Source of the DNA: Terebella lapidaria | Taxonomy: Eukaryota > Annelida > Polychaeta > Terebellida > Terebellidae | Assembly (NCBI GenBank): GCA_949152475.1 | Contig: OX424561.1 | Location: forward strand, 4,278,001-4,342,000 | Reading direction: 5' to 3' | Length of the DNA: 64,000 nt | The notes under the pieces: generated by a model | What the model was told of the DNA's origin: nothing | What the model saw: only the letters and a program-made list of their open reading frames with translations | The model's database searches: none | In this document: positions 45,749-57,229 of the stretch, one piece after another | How positions within the stretch are numbered: position 1 is the stretch's first letter | How the letters are laid out: each line of letters begins with the position of its first letter | Translations under genes and position numbers: made by a program

Positions 45749-48572
45749 AGTCTATTTCGACATGTTTGACATACATGTATTTTGTATGAATATGCTTTGC
45801 ATTGGGCTCTTGCGTCGATAAACTATCTATCTATTTGTACTATCTTCCTCAATGCCTATTCCACCAAGACTACATTTCAGAATACAGATGATTAGGAACC
45901 TGACCAGACTATGTTGTTGATATCCTGATCATTCCGTTATGAACAGAAGCTCTGAAACAAAGTGAGAATTTACGAATGTGAAGTTGCATGGAGTGAAGAG
46001 GCTGTAAATACCACACTTTGTTAAAATGTTACACACAAAACAATATAATAGTATTACAAATCTTAAATATTAGTGTGATTGGGGAATTCAGCTACGTTGT
46101 GACTGCAGGGCAAACCCAGAAAGTTATGGAGAGGCTTTCCTGCTGACATCCGAGGGGGAAAGCTGTCTTTGTTCCACCTGCTGGGGAAAAACTACGACAA
46201 AAACTGATAATGAGTGGAGGGAGTTATCCCTGGCTGTCGTTGACGATGTTCATCAAGCTAATACCTGAGGGGCTCCTCTCCCGTGTCAGGTCTGGTGCAG
46301 TAATGAAAAGATAAAAACCTCGGCTCTAATTGAAGCTATAATGTACAGTGGTAGAGCTGGTTGCCATAACGATGATTAGTGTGATCAGGGGGGCAGGGGT
46401 GAAGCCTGCCAGCAGGTTACCAAAACATCAAATATTTAGACATAATACATTGTATTTTGGGAATATTGCTAACAGCCTGCAGACTCGAATCTAGCATAAA
46501 AACGTGCCGTGTTTTGGGCAATCTGTCTTGACTGCGAAGCGATTATTGATAGAAGACTGTAATAGTCCCTATTGTTTTGCCATACTTGTGTTGGCGTTGG
46601 ATATGAGGAAATTTCAAAGGAGTTCGGTGTTTTGTACCACTTCAGATACATCTCTAGCATCAAGGAAACTGGATGTAATTCAGATGAAGAACTCTTTAGG
46701 GTTTATTCAACAATATATTGTGACATAAACCGTTCATCATATTCAAATCATGGAGGTTTATTATCAGCTTCCCAAGCAGAAATTTTTGAGCTGTAGTTCT
46801 GACTTTTTGTTGAGGTGACCTCGAAAAAAATTGAAATTTATGACAGTTGGCAGGCATATTCAAATGATATTACATGTAGGCAGAAGTACTTATCGAGATG
46901 TCGCTATGTACTTCTGATGTAGGAAATGTTCAGTACATTGTATTATTGGCAAATCTGTACATTATGTAATTCCAAGATTTCTATGCTGAATGGCAATGTA
47001 AAAAATCATTGCAAAGACTTTTGGCACTCATGACCATAGCATTTGATAATATTTCATTTTCCTGCATGAAAAAAAAACCTATTGAAAGTGGCACTACTAG
47101 CTATTACTGTTACGCGTTATAATAACTACACGAGCGGCAACTACAAAGAAATATTGAAACTTGAAATAAAGTTTTTTCCCAGCATATTGAAGTCTGTTTC
47201 TGTGGATTTTGTAAACACATAACAGAAGTTTGGATTCTTTGGTTGATTTTTCTGTTGATTCATACTAGTAATCCCAGTCACTGAGGGATGTGCCATCAAA
47301 GGCATGATATGACTGGATGTAGCAAAATATCTCGTTGAGTGCATAAAGGAGGCCAAAAAACTGATCACAAGTTAATAATAGTATTCCGGGTAATCCTAAA
47401 TAAACTGCTGCTTTGCTGATGCTAACAGTTGAGTGGCTGGTTATATCTCTTGTGAGCCATGTATCCAGTGATATATTCATACTTCTACCAGTTACCAAAA
47501 CATCCAGATCTTTCATCTGTTCTTGTTGTTGTACCAACACCAGAAACGCGAGAAATTCTGTCTGGATACCTAGCCACTCAGTGGCGTGGAATGACATGAT
47601 TGCTTGCTATCATTGCTAGCAGTGCTTGATTTTTAATTGATTTCTAAAAAGTGTATTCTTCTCATAATTTCGAATGATTCAAGCAGCTAAACAATACATT
47701 TACAAAGTACATTCGATAAAAGTTGTGCATGTCTTGTAAACTTTATGAGTTGAGACACAATTGTATGCAAAAATTAACAATTAATTCCTATCAAGCTTCT
47801 TTAAGATTAAGGTTTCTCCTAGGTAACTCTTGTATCCACTTACTTGGAATGTTTGATTCATTTCTGTTCATGTTCAAAGACGATGTCCTTGATCCCAAAT
47901 ACACTCAGTCTGAGATTGACCTGTGCCTAGTGAACTTGCTGTTACTGTCCCAGGGGTCAACCAGGGTGCTCAAAATAAAGCAAAAACTTGGAACCGTCCC
48001 ACATGACTGATTTCGTTAGGTAACGAAAACACTGTTGGTTAGGGAGACATCGCTACCTGATATCCTGAGTTTTATCCATCGCGTCGGCATGCATGACCCT
48101 CTCTCCCACCTCCCCTTCCAGCTTTCCTGTGTGATTTCTGTCTGATCTCCCAGTCACGCTCCCACGATCCTGGAACAGCATCAGTTATCGCTGAATTTCT
48201 TGGTCTGCGGGTCTCGGGTATGACAAGGGAAGTTCATGGAAATATTTCTTGGAACATTTGCTCCTCTCCAGGTTTTGACTGGAGGCCCCGGCGGGCAAAG
48301 ACGGCCTGGATACATGGAATTGATAAGCTACCATGGTTACTTCGTTCTGCATCGAAACCATGGTAATCAAAGTCCAATAAGCAAAACTGTAAATTTTGGA
48401 AAGATAACATTGAAAACATGTGTGTTACCTCAAAAGTTTTTATCAGCATACAAAATAATTTATCTACTCTTTCAAATATCTCTTGATGTTCCATCAAAAA
48501 TATTATCATATTTACCAGGTAAATTCAGCATGGAACATTTTGTATCAGCATTAACTCACGTTTTAAAAGGAA
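45749..48572. other. Noncoding, nothing recognised
   Basis: AT-rich sequence between the two MITE copies. No supported gene. Confidence 0.6.
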
Positions 48573-48858
48573 TACCGTATTGATCCTAATAGTAGCACGG
48601 TGAGCCAAAGCAAGACCTCCTGCAGCAGCACGCGTAAAAATGGGGTCAAACTAGAGGTCAAATTTAAGAAAATCACTGATAGCCTTCAATTACCTTTATT
48701 ATGATTCAAATAACATAAAAGAGTGGATTGGAACACTCCAAGATCTTATTAGAAAGATATGAAGTGAATTACAAGGTTACAAAAATTGAACATTTTGGAG
48801 GCAAAGAGGGGGGCCCTCTACTATTAAGGCACGTGCCACTATTAAGACCAATAGGGTA
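48573..48858. mobile_element. TA-flanked MITE, longer copy (Tc1/mariner-like)
   Basis: 286 bp bounded by TA. Terminal inverted repeats of about 27 bp, CCGTATTGATCCTAATAGTA against CCCTATTGGTCTTAATAGTG, with about five mismatches. No transposase. It shares interior sequence with 45,619-45,748. Confidence 0.7.
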
Positions 48859-50035
48859 ACTTTTTTTACTTTTGCAAAAAAAAAGATTGCTACATTTCTT
48901 GGGCCAGTTCGGTGCAGTTTACTCAAGTTTGTGTTCCCACAACAATCGATTGGCCCAATTCAACTCGGACACTGGCCAAATTCACCTTGTCTGCCGCCTT
49001 ACTGGAACCATCTCAAATGGGTCAGGGAATTCATAAAAAATATTAAATTGTATGTCTGACATTTTCTCCCGTGAATTCCGGGTATTTTGATATTGGGGTG
49101 GCGTGATTTGATGGCGTGATCATGTGATCAGGCCCGGGGCTTGGTGATTGGACGACTGGTCGAGTTTAGTGGCCAGTTGATCACTCCAGGTGTAAAACAA
49201 ACAGCTTTGTTGTGGCGGAGTTTTGTTGATGGTGTTGTGTTTTTGACTGAGGGAAGCTGCACTGAGGCAGATTGATTGAAGATGGTTGGCCGTGTTTGAT
49301 GGTGACTTACGCAGAACTCCGCGATTGGTCCAAAATAAACAGCGACGATTCGACCCATCCAAACCTCCACCTACCTTGCAAAAATTATTCCCTCGTAATT
49401 AGTGTTATATTTCTTTTTGGTAAACAAATGGGCCATCAACACTGAAGATTTTGCTGTTTGTTTGCAGCTCAGCTTTTGCAATAGTTCTGGATGAATCTTC
49501 AGACATAAACTGTTTATTCCATAATGTTTTAATACACTAACATGCAGCTCTAGATTTACGGTGCCTTAAATTTTTGGTACACTCTACATATACATATAAC
49601 ATTCATGTACATTTATCTATCATTCTAGGATTGAGACAGAAATGGATTATGTTCAAGTGAAGTTTGGCTTTATAAACAATTTCAAACAGATTTTGAGCAA
49701 AGTAGATGCAATATAAGTAGATCTTACACAACAGTGATCTCATGACTATTGTTGTAGCTGCCTGGTGGGTGGTCTGTGTGTCTGTCTGTCTGTTGTCCAA
49801 AGCACCTGGCTGGGAGGGCACAGACACATCTGGTCAACTCTAGCTTCTTCACACCGATAGAATGCTGCTGCACTGGCTCCTTCCCTCCCTGCCTCTGTGT
49901 CTCTGCACGGGAAAATTTCTGGATGCTACATGTTTGCCCGGGTGACCATGGTTACTGGTTGTCGTGATGATACCTTTTGATCCCCTGACTTACATGTATC
50001 AAACATTAGTGCCTTTGTCTTAGGTGTAGTGGGTG
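48859..50035. other. Noncoding, nothing recognised
   Basis: No gene seen. The last 40 bases (from about 50,000) could include a decayed left end of the element that ends at 52,882, but the match is weak. Confidence 0.55.
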
Positions 50036-52722
50036 CACTATCCTCCTCAGTCCACTCGTCCTCAGTACATCCCGGGCTCACCTAAAGGCTTGGCTTGGAT
50101 ACTATCCCCCTCAGTCCACTCGTCCTCAGTACATCCCGGGCTCACCTAAAGGCTTGTCTTGGATACTATCCCCCTCAGTCCACTCGCCCCCAGTACATCC
50201 CAGGCTCACCTAAAGGCTTGTCTTGGATACTATCCTCCTCAGTCCACTCGTCCTCAGTACATCCCGGGCTCACCTAAAGGCTTGTCTTGGATACTATCCT
50301 TCTCAGTCCACTCGTCCTCAGTACATCCCGGGCTCACCTAAAGGCTTGTCTTGGATACTATCCTCCTCAGTCCACTCGTCCTCGGTACATCCCGGGCTCA
50401 CCTAAAGGCTTGTCTTGGATACTATCCTCCTCAGTCCACTCGTCCTCGGTACATCCCGGGCTCACCTAAAGGCTTGTCTTGGATACTATCCTCCTTAGTA
50501 CACTCGTCCTCAGTACATCCCGGGCTCACCTGAAGGCTTGTCTTGGATACTATCCTCCTCAGTCCCTCGTCCTCAGTACATCCCGGGCTCACCTAAAGGC
50601 TTGCCTTGGATACTATCCTCCTCAGTCCACTCGTCCTCAGTACATCCCGGGCTCACCTAAAGGCTTGCCTTGGATACTATCCTCCTCAGTCCACTCGTCC
50701 TCAGTACATCCTGGGCTCACCTAAAGGCTTGTCTTGGATACTATCCTCCTCAGTCCACTCGTCCTCAGTACATCTCAGGCTCACCTAAAGGCTTGTCTTG
50801 GATACTATCCTCCTCAGTCCACTCGTCCTCGGTACATCCCGGGCTCACCTAAAGGCTTGCCTTGGATACTATCCTCCTCAGTCCACTCGTCCTCAGTACA
50901 TCCCGGGCTCACCTAAAGGCTTGTCTTGGATTCTAACCTCCTCAGTCCACTCGTCCTCAGTACATCCCGGGCTCACCTAAAGGCTTGCCTTGGATACTAT
51001 CCTTCTCAGTCCACTCGTCCTCAGTACATCCCAGGCTCACCTAAAGGCTTGTCTTAGATACTATCCTCCTCAGTCCCTCGTCCTCAGTACATCCCGGGCT
51101 CACCTAAAGGCTTGCCTTGGATACTATCCTCCTCAGTCCACTCGTCGTCAGTACATCCCGGGCTCACCTAAAGGCTTGGCTTGGATACTATCCCCCTCAG
51201 TCCACTCGTCCTCAGTACATCCCGGGCTCACCTAAAGGCTTGTCTTGGATACTAACCTCCTCAGTCCACTCGTCCTCAGTACATCCCGGGCTCACCTAAA
51301 GGCTTGCCTTGGATACTATCCTCCTCAGTCCACTCGTCCTCAGTACATCCCAGGCTCACCTAAAGGCTTGCCTTGGATACTATCCTCCTCAGTCCACTCG
51401 TCCTCAGTACATCCCAGGCTCACCTAAAGGCTTGCCTTGGATACTATACTCCTCAGTCCACTCGTCCTCAGTACATCCCAGGCTCACCTAAAGGCTTGCC
51501 TTGGATACTATCCTCCTCAGTCCACTCGTCCTCAGTACATCCCGGGCTCACCCAAAGGCTTGCCTTGGATACTATCCTCCTCAGTCCACTCGTCCTCAGT
51601 ACATCCCAGGCTCACCTAAAGGCTTGCCTTGGATACTATCCTCCTCAGTCCACTCGTCCTCAGTACATCCCAGGCTCACCTAAAGGCTTGCCTTGGATAC
51701 TATCCTCCTCAGTCCACTCGTCCTCAGTACATCCCGGGCTCACCTAAAGGCTTGCCTTGGATACTATCCTCCTCAGTCCACTCGTCCTCAGTACATCCCG
51801 GGCTCACCCAAAGGCTTGCCTTGGATACTATCCTCCTCAGTCCACTCGTCCTCAGTACATCCCGGGCTCACCTAAAGGCTTGCCTTGGATACTATCCTCC
51901 TCAGTCCACTCGTCCTCAGTACATCCCAGGCTCACCTAAAGGCTTCCCTTGGATACTATCCTCCTCAGTCCACTCGTCCTCAGTACATCCCGGGCTCACC
52001 TAAAGGCTTGTTTTGGATACTATCCTCCTCAGTCCACTCGTTCTCAGTACATCCCAGACTCACCTAAAGGCTCGCCTTGGATACTATCCTCCTCAGTCCA
52101 CTCGTCCTCAGTACATCCCAGGCTCACCTAAAGGCTGGCCTTGGATACTATCCACCTCAGTCCACTCGTCCTCAGTACATCCCGGGCTCACCTAAAGGCT
52201 TGCCTTGGATACTATCCTCCTCAGTCCACTCGTCCTCAGTACATCCCGGGCTCACCTAAAGGCTTGTTTTGGATACTATCCTCCTCAGTCCACTCGTTCT
52301 CAGTACATCCCAGACTCACCTAAAGGCTCGCCTTGGATACTATCCTCCTCAGTCCACTCGTCCTCAGTACATCCCGGGCTCACCTAAAGGCTTGCCTTGG
52401 ATACTATCCTCCTCAGTCCACTCGTCCTCAGTACATCCCAGGCTCACCTAAAGGCTTGCCTTGGATACTATCCTCCTCAGTCCACTCGTCCTCAGTACAT
52501 CCCGGGCTCACCTAAAGGCTTGCCTTGGATACTATCCTGCTCAGTCCACTCGTCCTCAGTACATCCCAGGCTCACCTAAAGGCTTGTCTTGGATACTATC
52601 CTCCTCAGTCCACTCGTCCTCAGTACATCCCAGGCTCACCTGAAGGCTTGCCTTGGATACTATCTTCCTCAGTCCACTCGTCCTCAGTACATCCCAGGCT
52701 CACCTAAAGGCTTGCCTTGGAT
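50036..52722 (+). repeat. 64-bp satellite array, about 42 copies
   Basis: The unit runs from ATCCTCCTCAGTCCACTCG through CAGTACATCCCGGGCTCACC to AAAGGCTTGTCTTGGATACT. The period is 64 bp, with at least two 63-bp units (CAGTCCCTCG). Main variants are CCCGGGC/CCCAGGC and TTGTCTTGG/TTGCCTTGG. Marked variants recur 256 bp apart (CACCCAAAGGC near 51,550 and 51,806; the TTGTTTTGG and CATCCCAGACTC pair near 52,010 and 52,266), so exchange moves blocks of four units. The overlapping 60-codon frames it yields follow from 64 not being divisible by three and are not genes. Confidence 0.97.
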
Positions 52723-52789
52723 TCGCAGACTTGTTGGGAAATCTCTATCCCCCATGGAAACGACATGGGATTTTCTTAATTGTGGGGCC

Positions 52790-52882
52790 CTAAAACTTAA
52801 ACACAGGGATAATAGGAACACAGGGATAATAGGGCATCATGGGGATACACTGGAGTAGTGCTCAGGGACCAGAGCATCTAGT
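52790..52882 (+). mobile_element. Helentron-like 3' end, third copy
   Basis: GATAATAGGGCATCATGGGG then ATACAC (52,827-52,850), hairpin TGCTC/GAGCA with an 8-base loop (52,859-52,876), one base, then CTAG followed by T (52,878-52,882). It aligns with the ends at 25,915 and 39,683. It lies only about 120 bp after the 64-bp satellite, so the satellite may be the interior array of this element. Confidence 0.5.
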
Positions 52883-53589
52883 TTATGATCTTTTGACAGA
52901 TCACTAGTACAGTTAGTACTAACTTGGGGTACTGAAGAGTCATATCCAGAACTACTGATATGAACTCTTATGTTTATTACAAATGCAATGGCTCATCAAA
53001 ATCATCAGCCCTGAATGAATCGATACCAATTTTCAACAAAAAAAAATGTGTGCAAACCAGCACATCTTGATAAAAATATGTAGGTATCTCAATTTGTAAA
53101 ATAATAATATCAATTGTAACAATACATAACAAATCAAAAATAACTCTGTTATGTCCTCATAATTACTGCCTACCAATTGTCCAGAGTTATAGATAGATTA
53201 TCAATAGACAAGTAGATAAGCACACACAAGTGTGACGTCAAACTGGTCTGGTTGATATTCAGCACAGTATCTGAAGTATTTCCTTTATCACAATGTGGAG
53301 TTTGAGATATGAATTGATCAATTACGGCGACTTATTAGTGATTTATCTTGATGTGCAAGACTGCAAAATTAACACTAGATATTCCGCTTTCAGACATAAA
53401 CTGGATGTTTTCTCTATCCTACTGCAGTCATGACCATGATGTCAGAACATACTTCTGGATTACATGTATACATTATTTTGTCACAAACCAGTGTGCACAC
53501 CTAATTCATTTTTGACATGTCTGCTTCATCATTGTTTGCATTCATATCATTTATGTATTAAACTACTAATTTTGGCCTCATTTTTACAG
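52883..53589 (+). other. Noncoding; probable intron or 5' flank of the 53.6-kb gene
   Basis: AT-rich. From about 53,375 it is weakly alignable to 62,555-62,737 (shared ATCCTACTGCAGTCA), so the duplication that made the downstream paralogue includes this flank. It ends in a pyrimidine-rich stretch and ACAG at 53,586-53,589, a good splice acceptor. Upstream exon not identified. Confidence 0.5.
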
Positions 53590-53605
53590 AGTGATATAGA
53601 CAGCA

Positions 53606-56600
53606 ATGGACAACAGAGACCTTTCCCTAATATCCATGGCAACCTCTGGTGTCTCTCAGGGGAGGGGCCGGAGCAGGAGTAGGCATAGAACAGCCTCGCT
53701 ACCTCAGCCAGGGGTAGCCATCACTGGCCCACCGCCCTCGTCATGGATACAGGCTGACTTGACTGGTCCTCCGCCATTTGTGCTGGATGAAAAACAGCAA
53801 CTCATATCATCATGGCAAAAAGAAGAATCAGCTGAACAGCAGCCGACATCTCCCTGCAAAAAACAGGGAAATTGTGACTTACAAGCTGCATCTTCCAGTC
53901 TGTTCACGTCTACCAGAATTGAAAACGTGAAATCTCAAAGAAAGAAGAATGTAAAGAAAAGTGACGAAAAAGTAAAGTGGTCTTCATGGAAAGGTGATGA
54001 GGTCTTCTTCGATCAGGATCTGCTGACTTTGATTCAGCCAGGTGCCATGTGCAAGGATAGAACTGGTGCGGAATCAGGAAGGCATCAGGACACTCAGGAA
54101 CTTCAGGAGTCGTTTGTGCAGCCTGCTCACCTGGACAGTTTTCCAACAGGGGATAATCAAAGATCACTACACACTGAGTCATGGTATGACAACTGTGCAG
54201 TCCCTTGTTGCACGGCCCAAATTCCTGGACATGAAGGACCACAAACTAACTGGAACAGAAAGATGAAAACATGTGCTACAGCTAAACAGGACAAAGCACG
54301 CCATCAACATGTGCATCAAGAGAAAACTAATCAACATGTCCAGAAGACGACTAAACCCAAGAAGAAAATGAGAAATGTAAATGTGCCAAATTTCTCTCCG
54401 AGTAAAAGCAGCTGTTCTCTGACAGAAAGTCACTTTGCAATGAATGCTTGGAATCTTTCAGTGCCAGATCATCAGAAAACTGACAAACTGGTATCATCTT
54501 CTGAAAACAAAGGGAAGAAAAGTGTTACAGAGCAAGATCATCAAAAATCCAACAAACTGATATCGTCTTTTAAAAACAAAGGACAGAAAAGTGTTACAGA
54601 GCAAGATCATCAAAAATCCGACAAACTGGTATCGTCCTCCAAAAACAAAGGACAGAAAAGTGTTGCAGAGCAAGATCAGAAAAAATCTGACAAACTGTTA
54701 TCTTCCAGAAACAAAGGAGAGAAAAGTGTTGCAGAGCAAGATCAGCAAAAATCTGACGAACTGGTATCGTCTTCCAGAAACAAAGGACAGAAAACTGTTA
54801 CAGAGCAAGATCATAAAAAATCTGACAAACTGGTATCGTCCTCCAAAAACAAAGGACAGAAAAGTGTTGCAGAGCAAGATCAGCAAAAATTTGACAAACT
54901 GGTATCATCTTCCAGAAACAAAGGACAGAAAAGTGTTACAGAGCAAGATCATCAAAAATCTGACAAACTGGTAACGTCCTCCAAAAACAAAGGACAGAAA
55001 AGTGTTGCAGAGCAAGATCAGCAAAAATTTGACAAACTGGTATCGTCTTCCAGAAAAAATGGACAGAAAAGTGTTACAGAGCAAGATCATCAAAAATCTG
55101 ACAAACTGGTATCGTCCTCCAAAAACAAAGGACAGAAAAGTGTTGCAGAGCAAGATCAGCAAAAATTTGACAAACTGGTATCGTCTTCCAGAAACAATGG
55201 ACAGAAAAGTGTTACAGAGCAAAATCATCTAAAATCTGACAAACTGGTATCATCTTCCAAAAACATAGGACAGAGAAGTTTTTCAGTGCACGATCATCAA
55301 AAATCTGACAAACTGGTATCGTCCTTCAAAACCAAAGGAGAGAAAAGTGCTACAGAACAAGGTCATCAAAAGTCCGACAAACTGGTATCATCCTCCGGAA
55401 ACAAAGGAGAGAAAAGTGTTACAGAGCAAGATCATCAAAAATCCGACAAACTTGTATCGTCCTTCAAAACCAAAGGAGAGAAAAGTGCTACAGAACAAGG
55501 TCATCAAAAATCTGACAAACTGGTATCATCCTCCGGAAACAAAGGAGAGAAAAGTGTTACAGAGCAAGATCATCCAAAATCCAACAAACTTGTGTCGTCC
55601 TTCAAAACCAAAGGAGAGAAAAGTGCTACAGAACAAGGTCATCAAAAATTCGACAAACTGATATCATCCTCCGGAAACAAAGGAGAGAAAAGTGTTACAG
55701 AGCAAGATCATCTAAAATCCGACAAACTGGTATCATCCTCCAAAAACAAAAGAGAGAAAAGTGTTACAGAGCAAGATCATCAAAAATCTGACAAACTGGA
55801 ATCATCCTCCGAAAACAAAGGAGAGAAAAGTGTTACAGAGCAAGATCATAAAAAATCTGACAAACTGGCATCCTCCTCCATGAACAAAGCAAAGAAAAGT
55901 GTTACAGAGCAAGATCATCAAAAATCCAAACTGGTATCGTCCTCCAAAAACAAAGGACAGAAAAGTGTTACAAAGCAAGATCATCAAAAAACTGACAAAC
56001 TGGTATTGTCTTCCAAAAACAAAGTAGATAAAAGTATCCAGACACAACTTGTGAAATCAGCGGGTAAACCAGGAGCAAGACTAAAACATTTGAAGGAGGA
56101 AGACTGCAGTCAGCCAATGAATATCTCAAACAATCTCATCGAGAAAAACTTAGCAAGAATGCCAATGACAAATTATTCTCCCGATGCAGGTGATCCTGTG
56201 TCTGGAAGCATGGGGACATCGCGTGCAACAACTTCTGCCCTATGTCCATCTCCAGATTGTACTACTCAGTCATTGAGTAATTCTGTGTTTACTTATAACA
56301 CACAAGTATCAGACAATGGGGAGGGAAGTGATGTTATTCACAATCTAAAAGCATTCACGCCACAGTATTTCCCTGCAGCTGACCTCGTCAAACCAAGACA
56401 ACAAGTTAAGCTTCAAGGACTCAAGAACCTCGGACGCATGACGTCATGCTATGAAGTACCTGAAGTAAAGACTGAGAAGAGTAAGCCGGGTGATGAAAAT
56501 CTCACAGGGAAAAGGCTGAGTAAAAAGGCTAAGAAAAAATTAAAAATGGGGAAGAATCCGGCAATACCAAGTAAGAAACCCCTCGGCAACGTCAAGGAGA

Positions 56601-57229
56601 CCAACCTGGGTCAGATCGTGCAAACAATAAGTAGAAGCCAGCAAGAGAAGCAGGTGATCAGCAACCATGTACCTCCATCCCAAACCATATTGTCTGAGGT
56701 GTCATCGCCCACAGCAGGTGTTGCACGCAAAGCTGAACAACTGAACTCCACCCACCATGAAAAGATACCCAATACAGCTGGTCGACAGATCATACCATAC
56801 ACATCTCGCCAGAAAAACTTATTAAGCACAGCTGTCCCAAATACCAAACTACACAAATCGTACAAAAAACGTCTACCAGCTGGTCCAAAGACCATACCAC
56901 ATGATTTCTACCAGCAACTTGTCCGAAAGTCAGTACCAGTCAGCAGCACTTTTGACCATCACCAAGTGACGCCATATGGTCGTGCGAGAGAGATGAGCGC
57001 CTGCACATATGTGCAGGTGACCGGTATGAAGGTCCACGTGTCCACCACCCCCAGTAGTCGGTATGACCCTCAGGTCTGTCTCGGAGAGATCAATGTACTA
57101 GACATGATGTGCGTGAATCCACCCTCCTTCACCCGGGTATCGATACTGCCAAGTGATGATCGAGAGAATCATGTTCAGGAGGGAAAGAAAAAAAAGAAGA
57201 AAAATAAGAAGAAATCAGAAGAAAAATAA
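53606..57229 (+). CDS. Repeat-rich Lys/Ser protein of unknown function (N-terminal part, ends at a frameshift)
   Basis: 1207 codons from ATG at 53,606, with an in-frame stop upstream at 53,597 and a likely acceptor 16 bases before the ATG; the same 16-base spacing occurs in the paralogue at 62,754. I recognise no family. Residues 1-90 contain two similar PPP motifs (GPPPSSW and GPPPFVL) followed by LISSWQKEE. Residues 135-215 include DQDLLTLIQPG and a Cys-containing WYDNCAVPCC. Residues 288-814 are 23 copies of a 23-residue repeat, DHQKSDKLVSSSKNKGQKSV plus TEQ. Residues 815-1190 are basic and low complexity with conserved islands (SDVIHNLKAFTPQYFPA, FDHHQVTPYGRAREM). The frame runs into TAA at 57,227 because of a 22-bp tandem duplication; the original protein was about 1399 residues. 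No signal peptide or membrane segment; the high Lys content suggests a nuclear or nucleolar protein, inferred only. Confidence 0.85.
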   Translation: MDNRDLSLISMATSGVSQGRGRSRSRHRTASLPQPGVAITGPPPSSWIQADLTGPPPFVLDEKQQLISSWQKEESAEQQPTSPCKKQGNCDLQAASSSLFTSTRIENVKSQRKKNVKKSDEKVKWSSWKGDEVFFDQDLLTLIQPGAMCKDRTGAESGRHQDTQELQESFVQPAHLDSFPTGDNQRSLHTESWYDNCAVPCCTAQIPGHEGPQTNWNRKMKTCATAKQDKARHQHVHQEKTNQHVQKTTKPKKKMRNVNVPNFSPSKSSCSLTESHFAMNAWNLSVPDHQKTDKLVSSSENKGKKSVTEQDHQKSNKLISSFKNKGQKSVTEQDHQKSDKLVSSSKNKGQKSVAEQDQKKSDKLLSSRNKGEKSVAEQDQQKSDELVSSSRNKGQKTVTEQDHKKSDKLVSSSKNKGQKSVAEQDQQKFDKLVSSSRNKGQKSVTEQDHQKSDKLVTSSKNKGQKSVAEQDQQKFDKLVSSSRKNGQKSVTEQDHQKSDKLVSSSKNKGQKSVAEQDQQKFDKLVSSSRNNGQKSVTEQNHLKSDKLVSSSKNIGQRSFSVHDHQKSDKLVSSFKTKGEKSATEQGHQKSDKLVSSSGNKGEKSVTEQDHQKSDKLVSSFKTKGEKSATEQGHQKSDKLVSSSGNKGEKSVTEQDHPKSNKLVSSFKTKGEKSATEQGHQKFDKLISSSGNKGEKSVTEQDHLKSDKLVSSSKNKREKSVTEQDHQKSDKLESSSENKGEKSVTEQDHKKSDKLASSSMNKAKKSVTEQDHQKSKLVSSSKNKGQKSVTKQDHQKTDKLVLSSKNKVDKSIQTQLVKSAGKPGARLKHLKEEDCSQPMNISNNLIEKNLARMPMTNYSPDAGDPVSGSMGTSRATTSALCPSPDCTTQSLSNSVFTYNTQVSDNGEGSDVIHNLKAFTPQYFPAADLVKPRQQVKLQGLKNLGRMTSCYEVPEVKTEKSKPGDENLTGKRLSKKAKKKLKMGKNPAIPSKKPLGNVKETNLGQIVQTISRSQQEKQVISNHVPPSQTILSEVSSPTAGVARKAEQLNSTHHEKIPNTAGRQIIPYTSRQKNLLSTAVPNTKLHKSYKKRLPAGPKTIPHDFYQQLVRKSVPVSSTFDHHQVTPYGRAREMSACTYVQVTGMKVHVSTTPSSRYDPQVCLGEINVLDMMCVNPPSFTRVSILPSDDRENHVQEGKKKKKKNKKKSEEK
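54467..56047 (+). repeat. 69-bp in-frame coding repeat, 23 copies
   Basis: Units are 69 bp except two of 66 bp. Two dimer patterns are visible: VAEQ-DQQKF units alternating with VTEQ-DHQKS units (about 54,800-55,230), and SFKTKGEKSATEQ units alternating with SSGNKGEKSVTEQ units (about 55,290-55,730). This gives 138-bp higher-order repeats, a sign of recent unequal exchange. The reading frame is kept throughout. Confidence 0.95.

Noticed and set aside
50036..52722. CRISPR-like array
   Set aside because: Units are contiguous with no unique spacers, the organism is eukaryotic, and no cas genes are present.
50095..52858. Many overlapping 60-codon (and some 124-codon) frames
   Set aside because: Generated by the 64-bp satellite period; every unit repeats the same peptide in a rotating frame.
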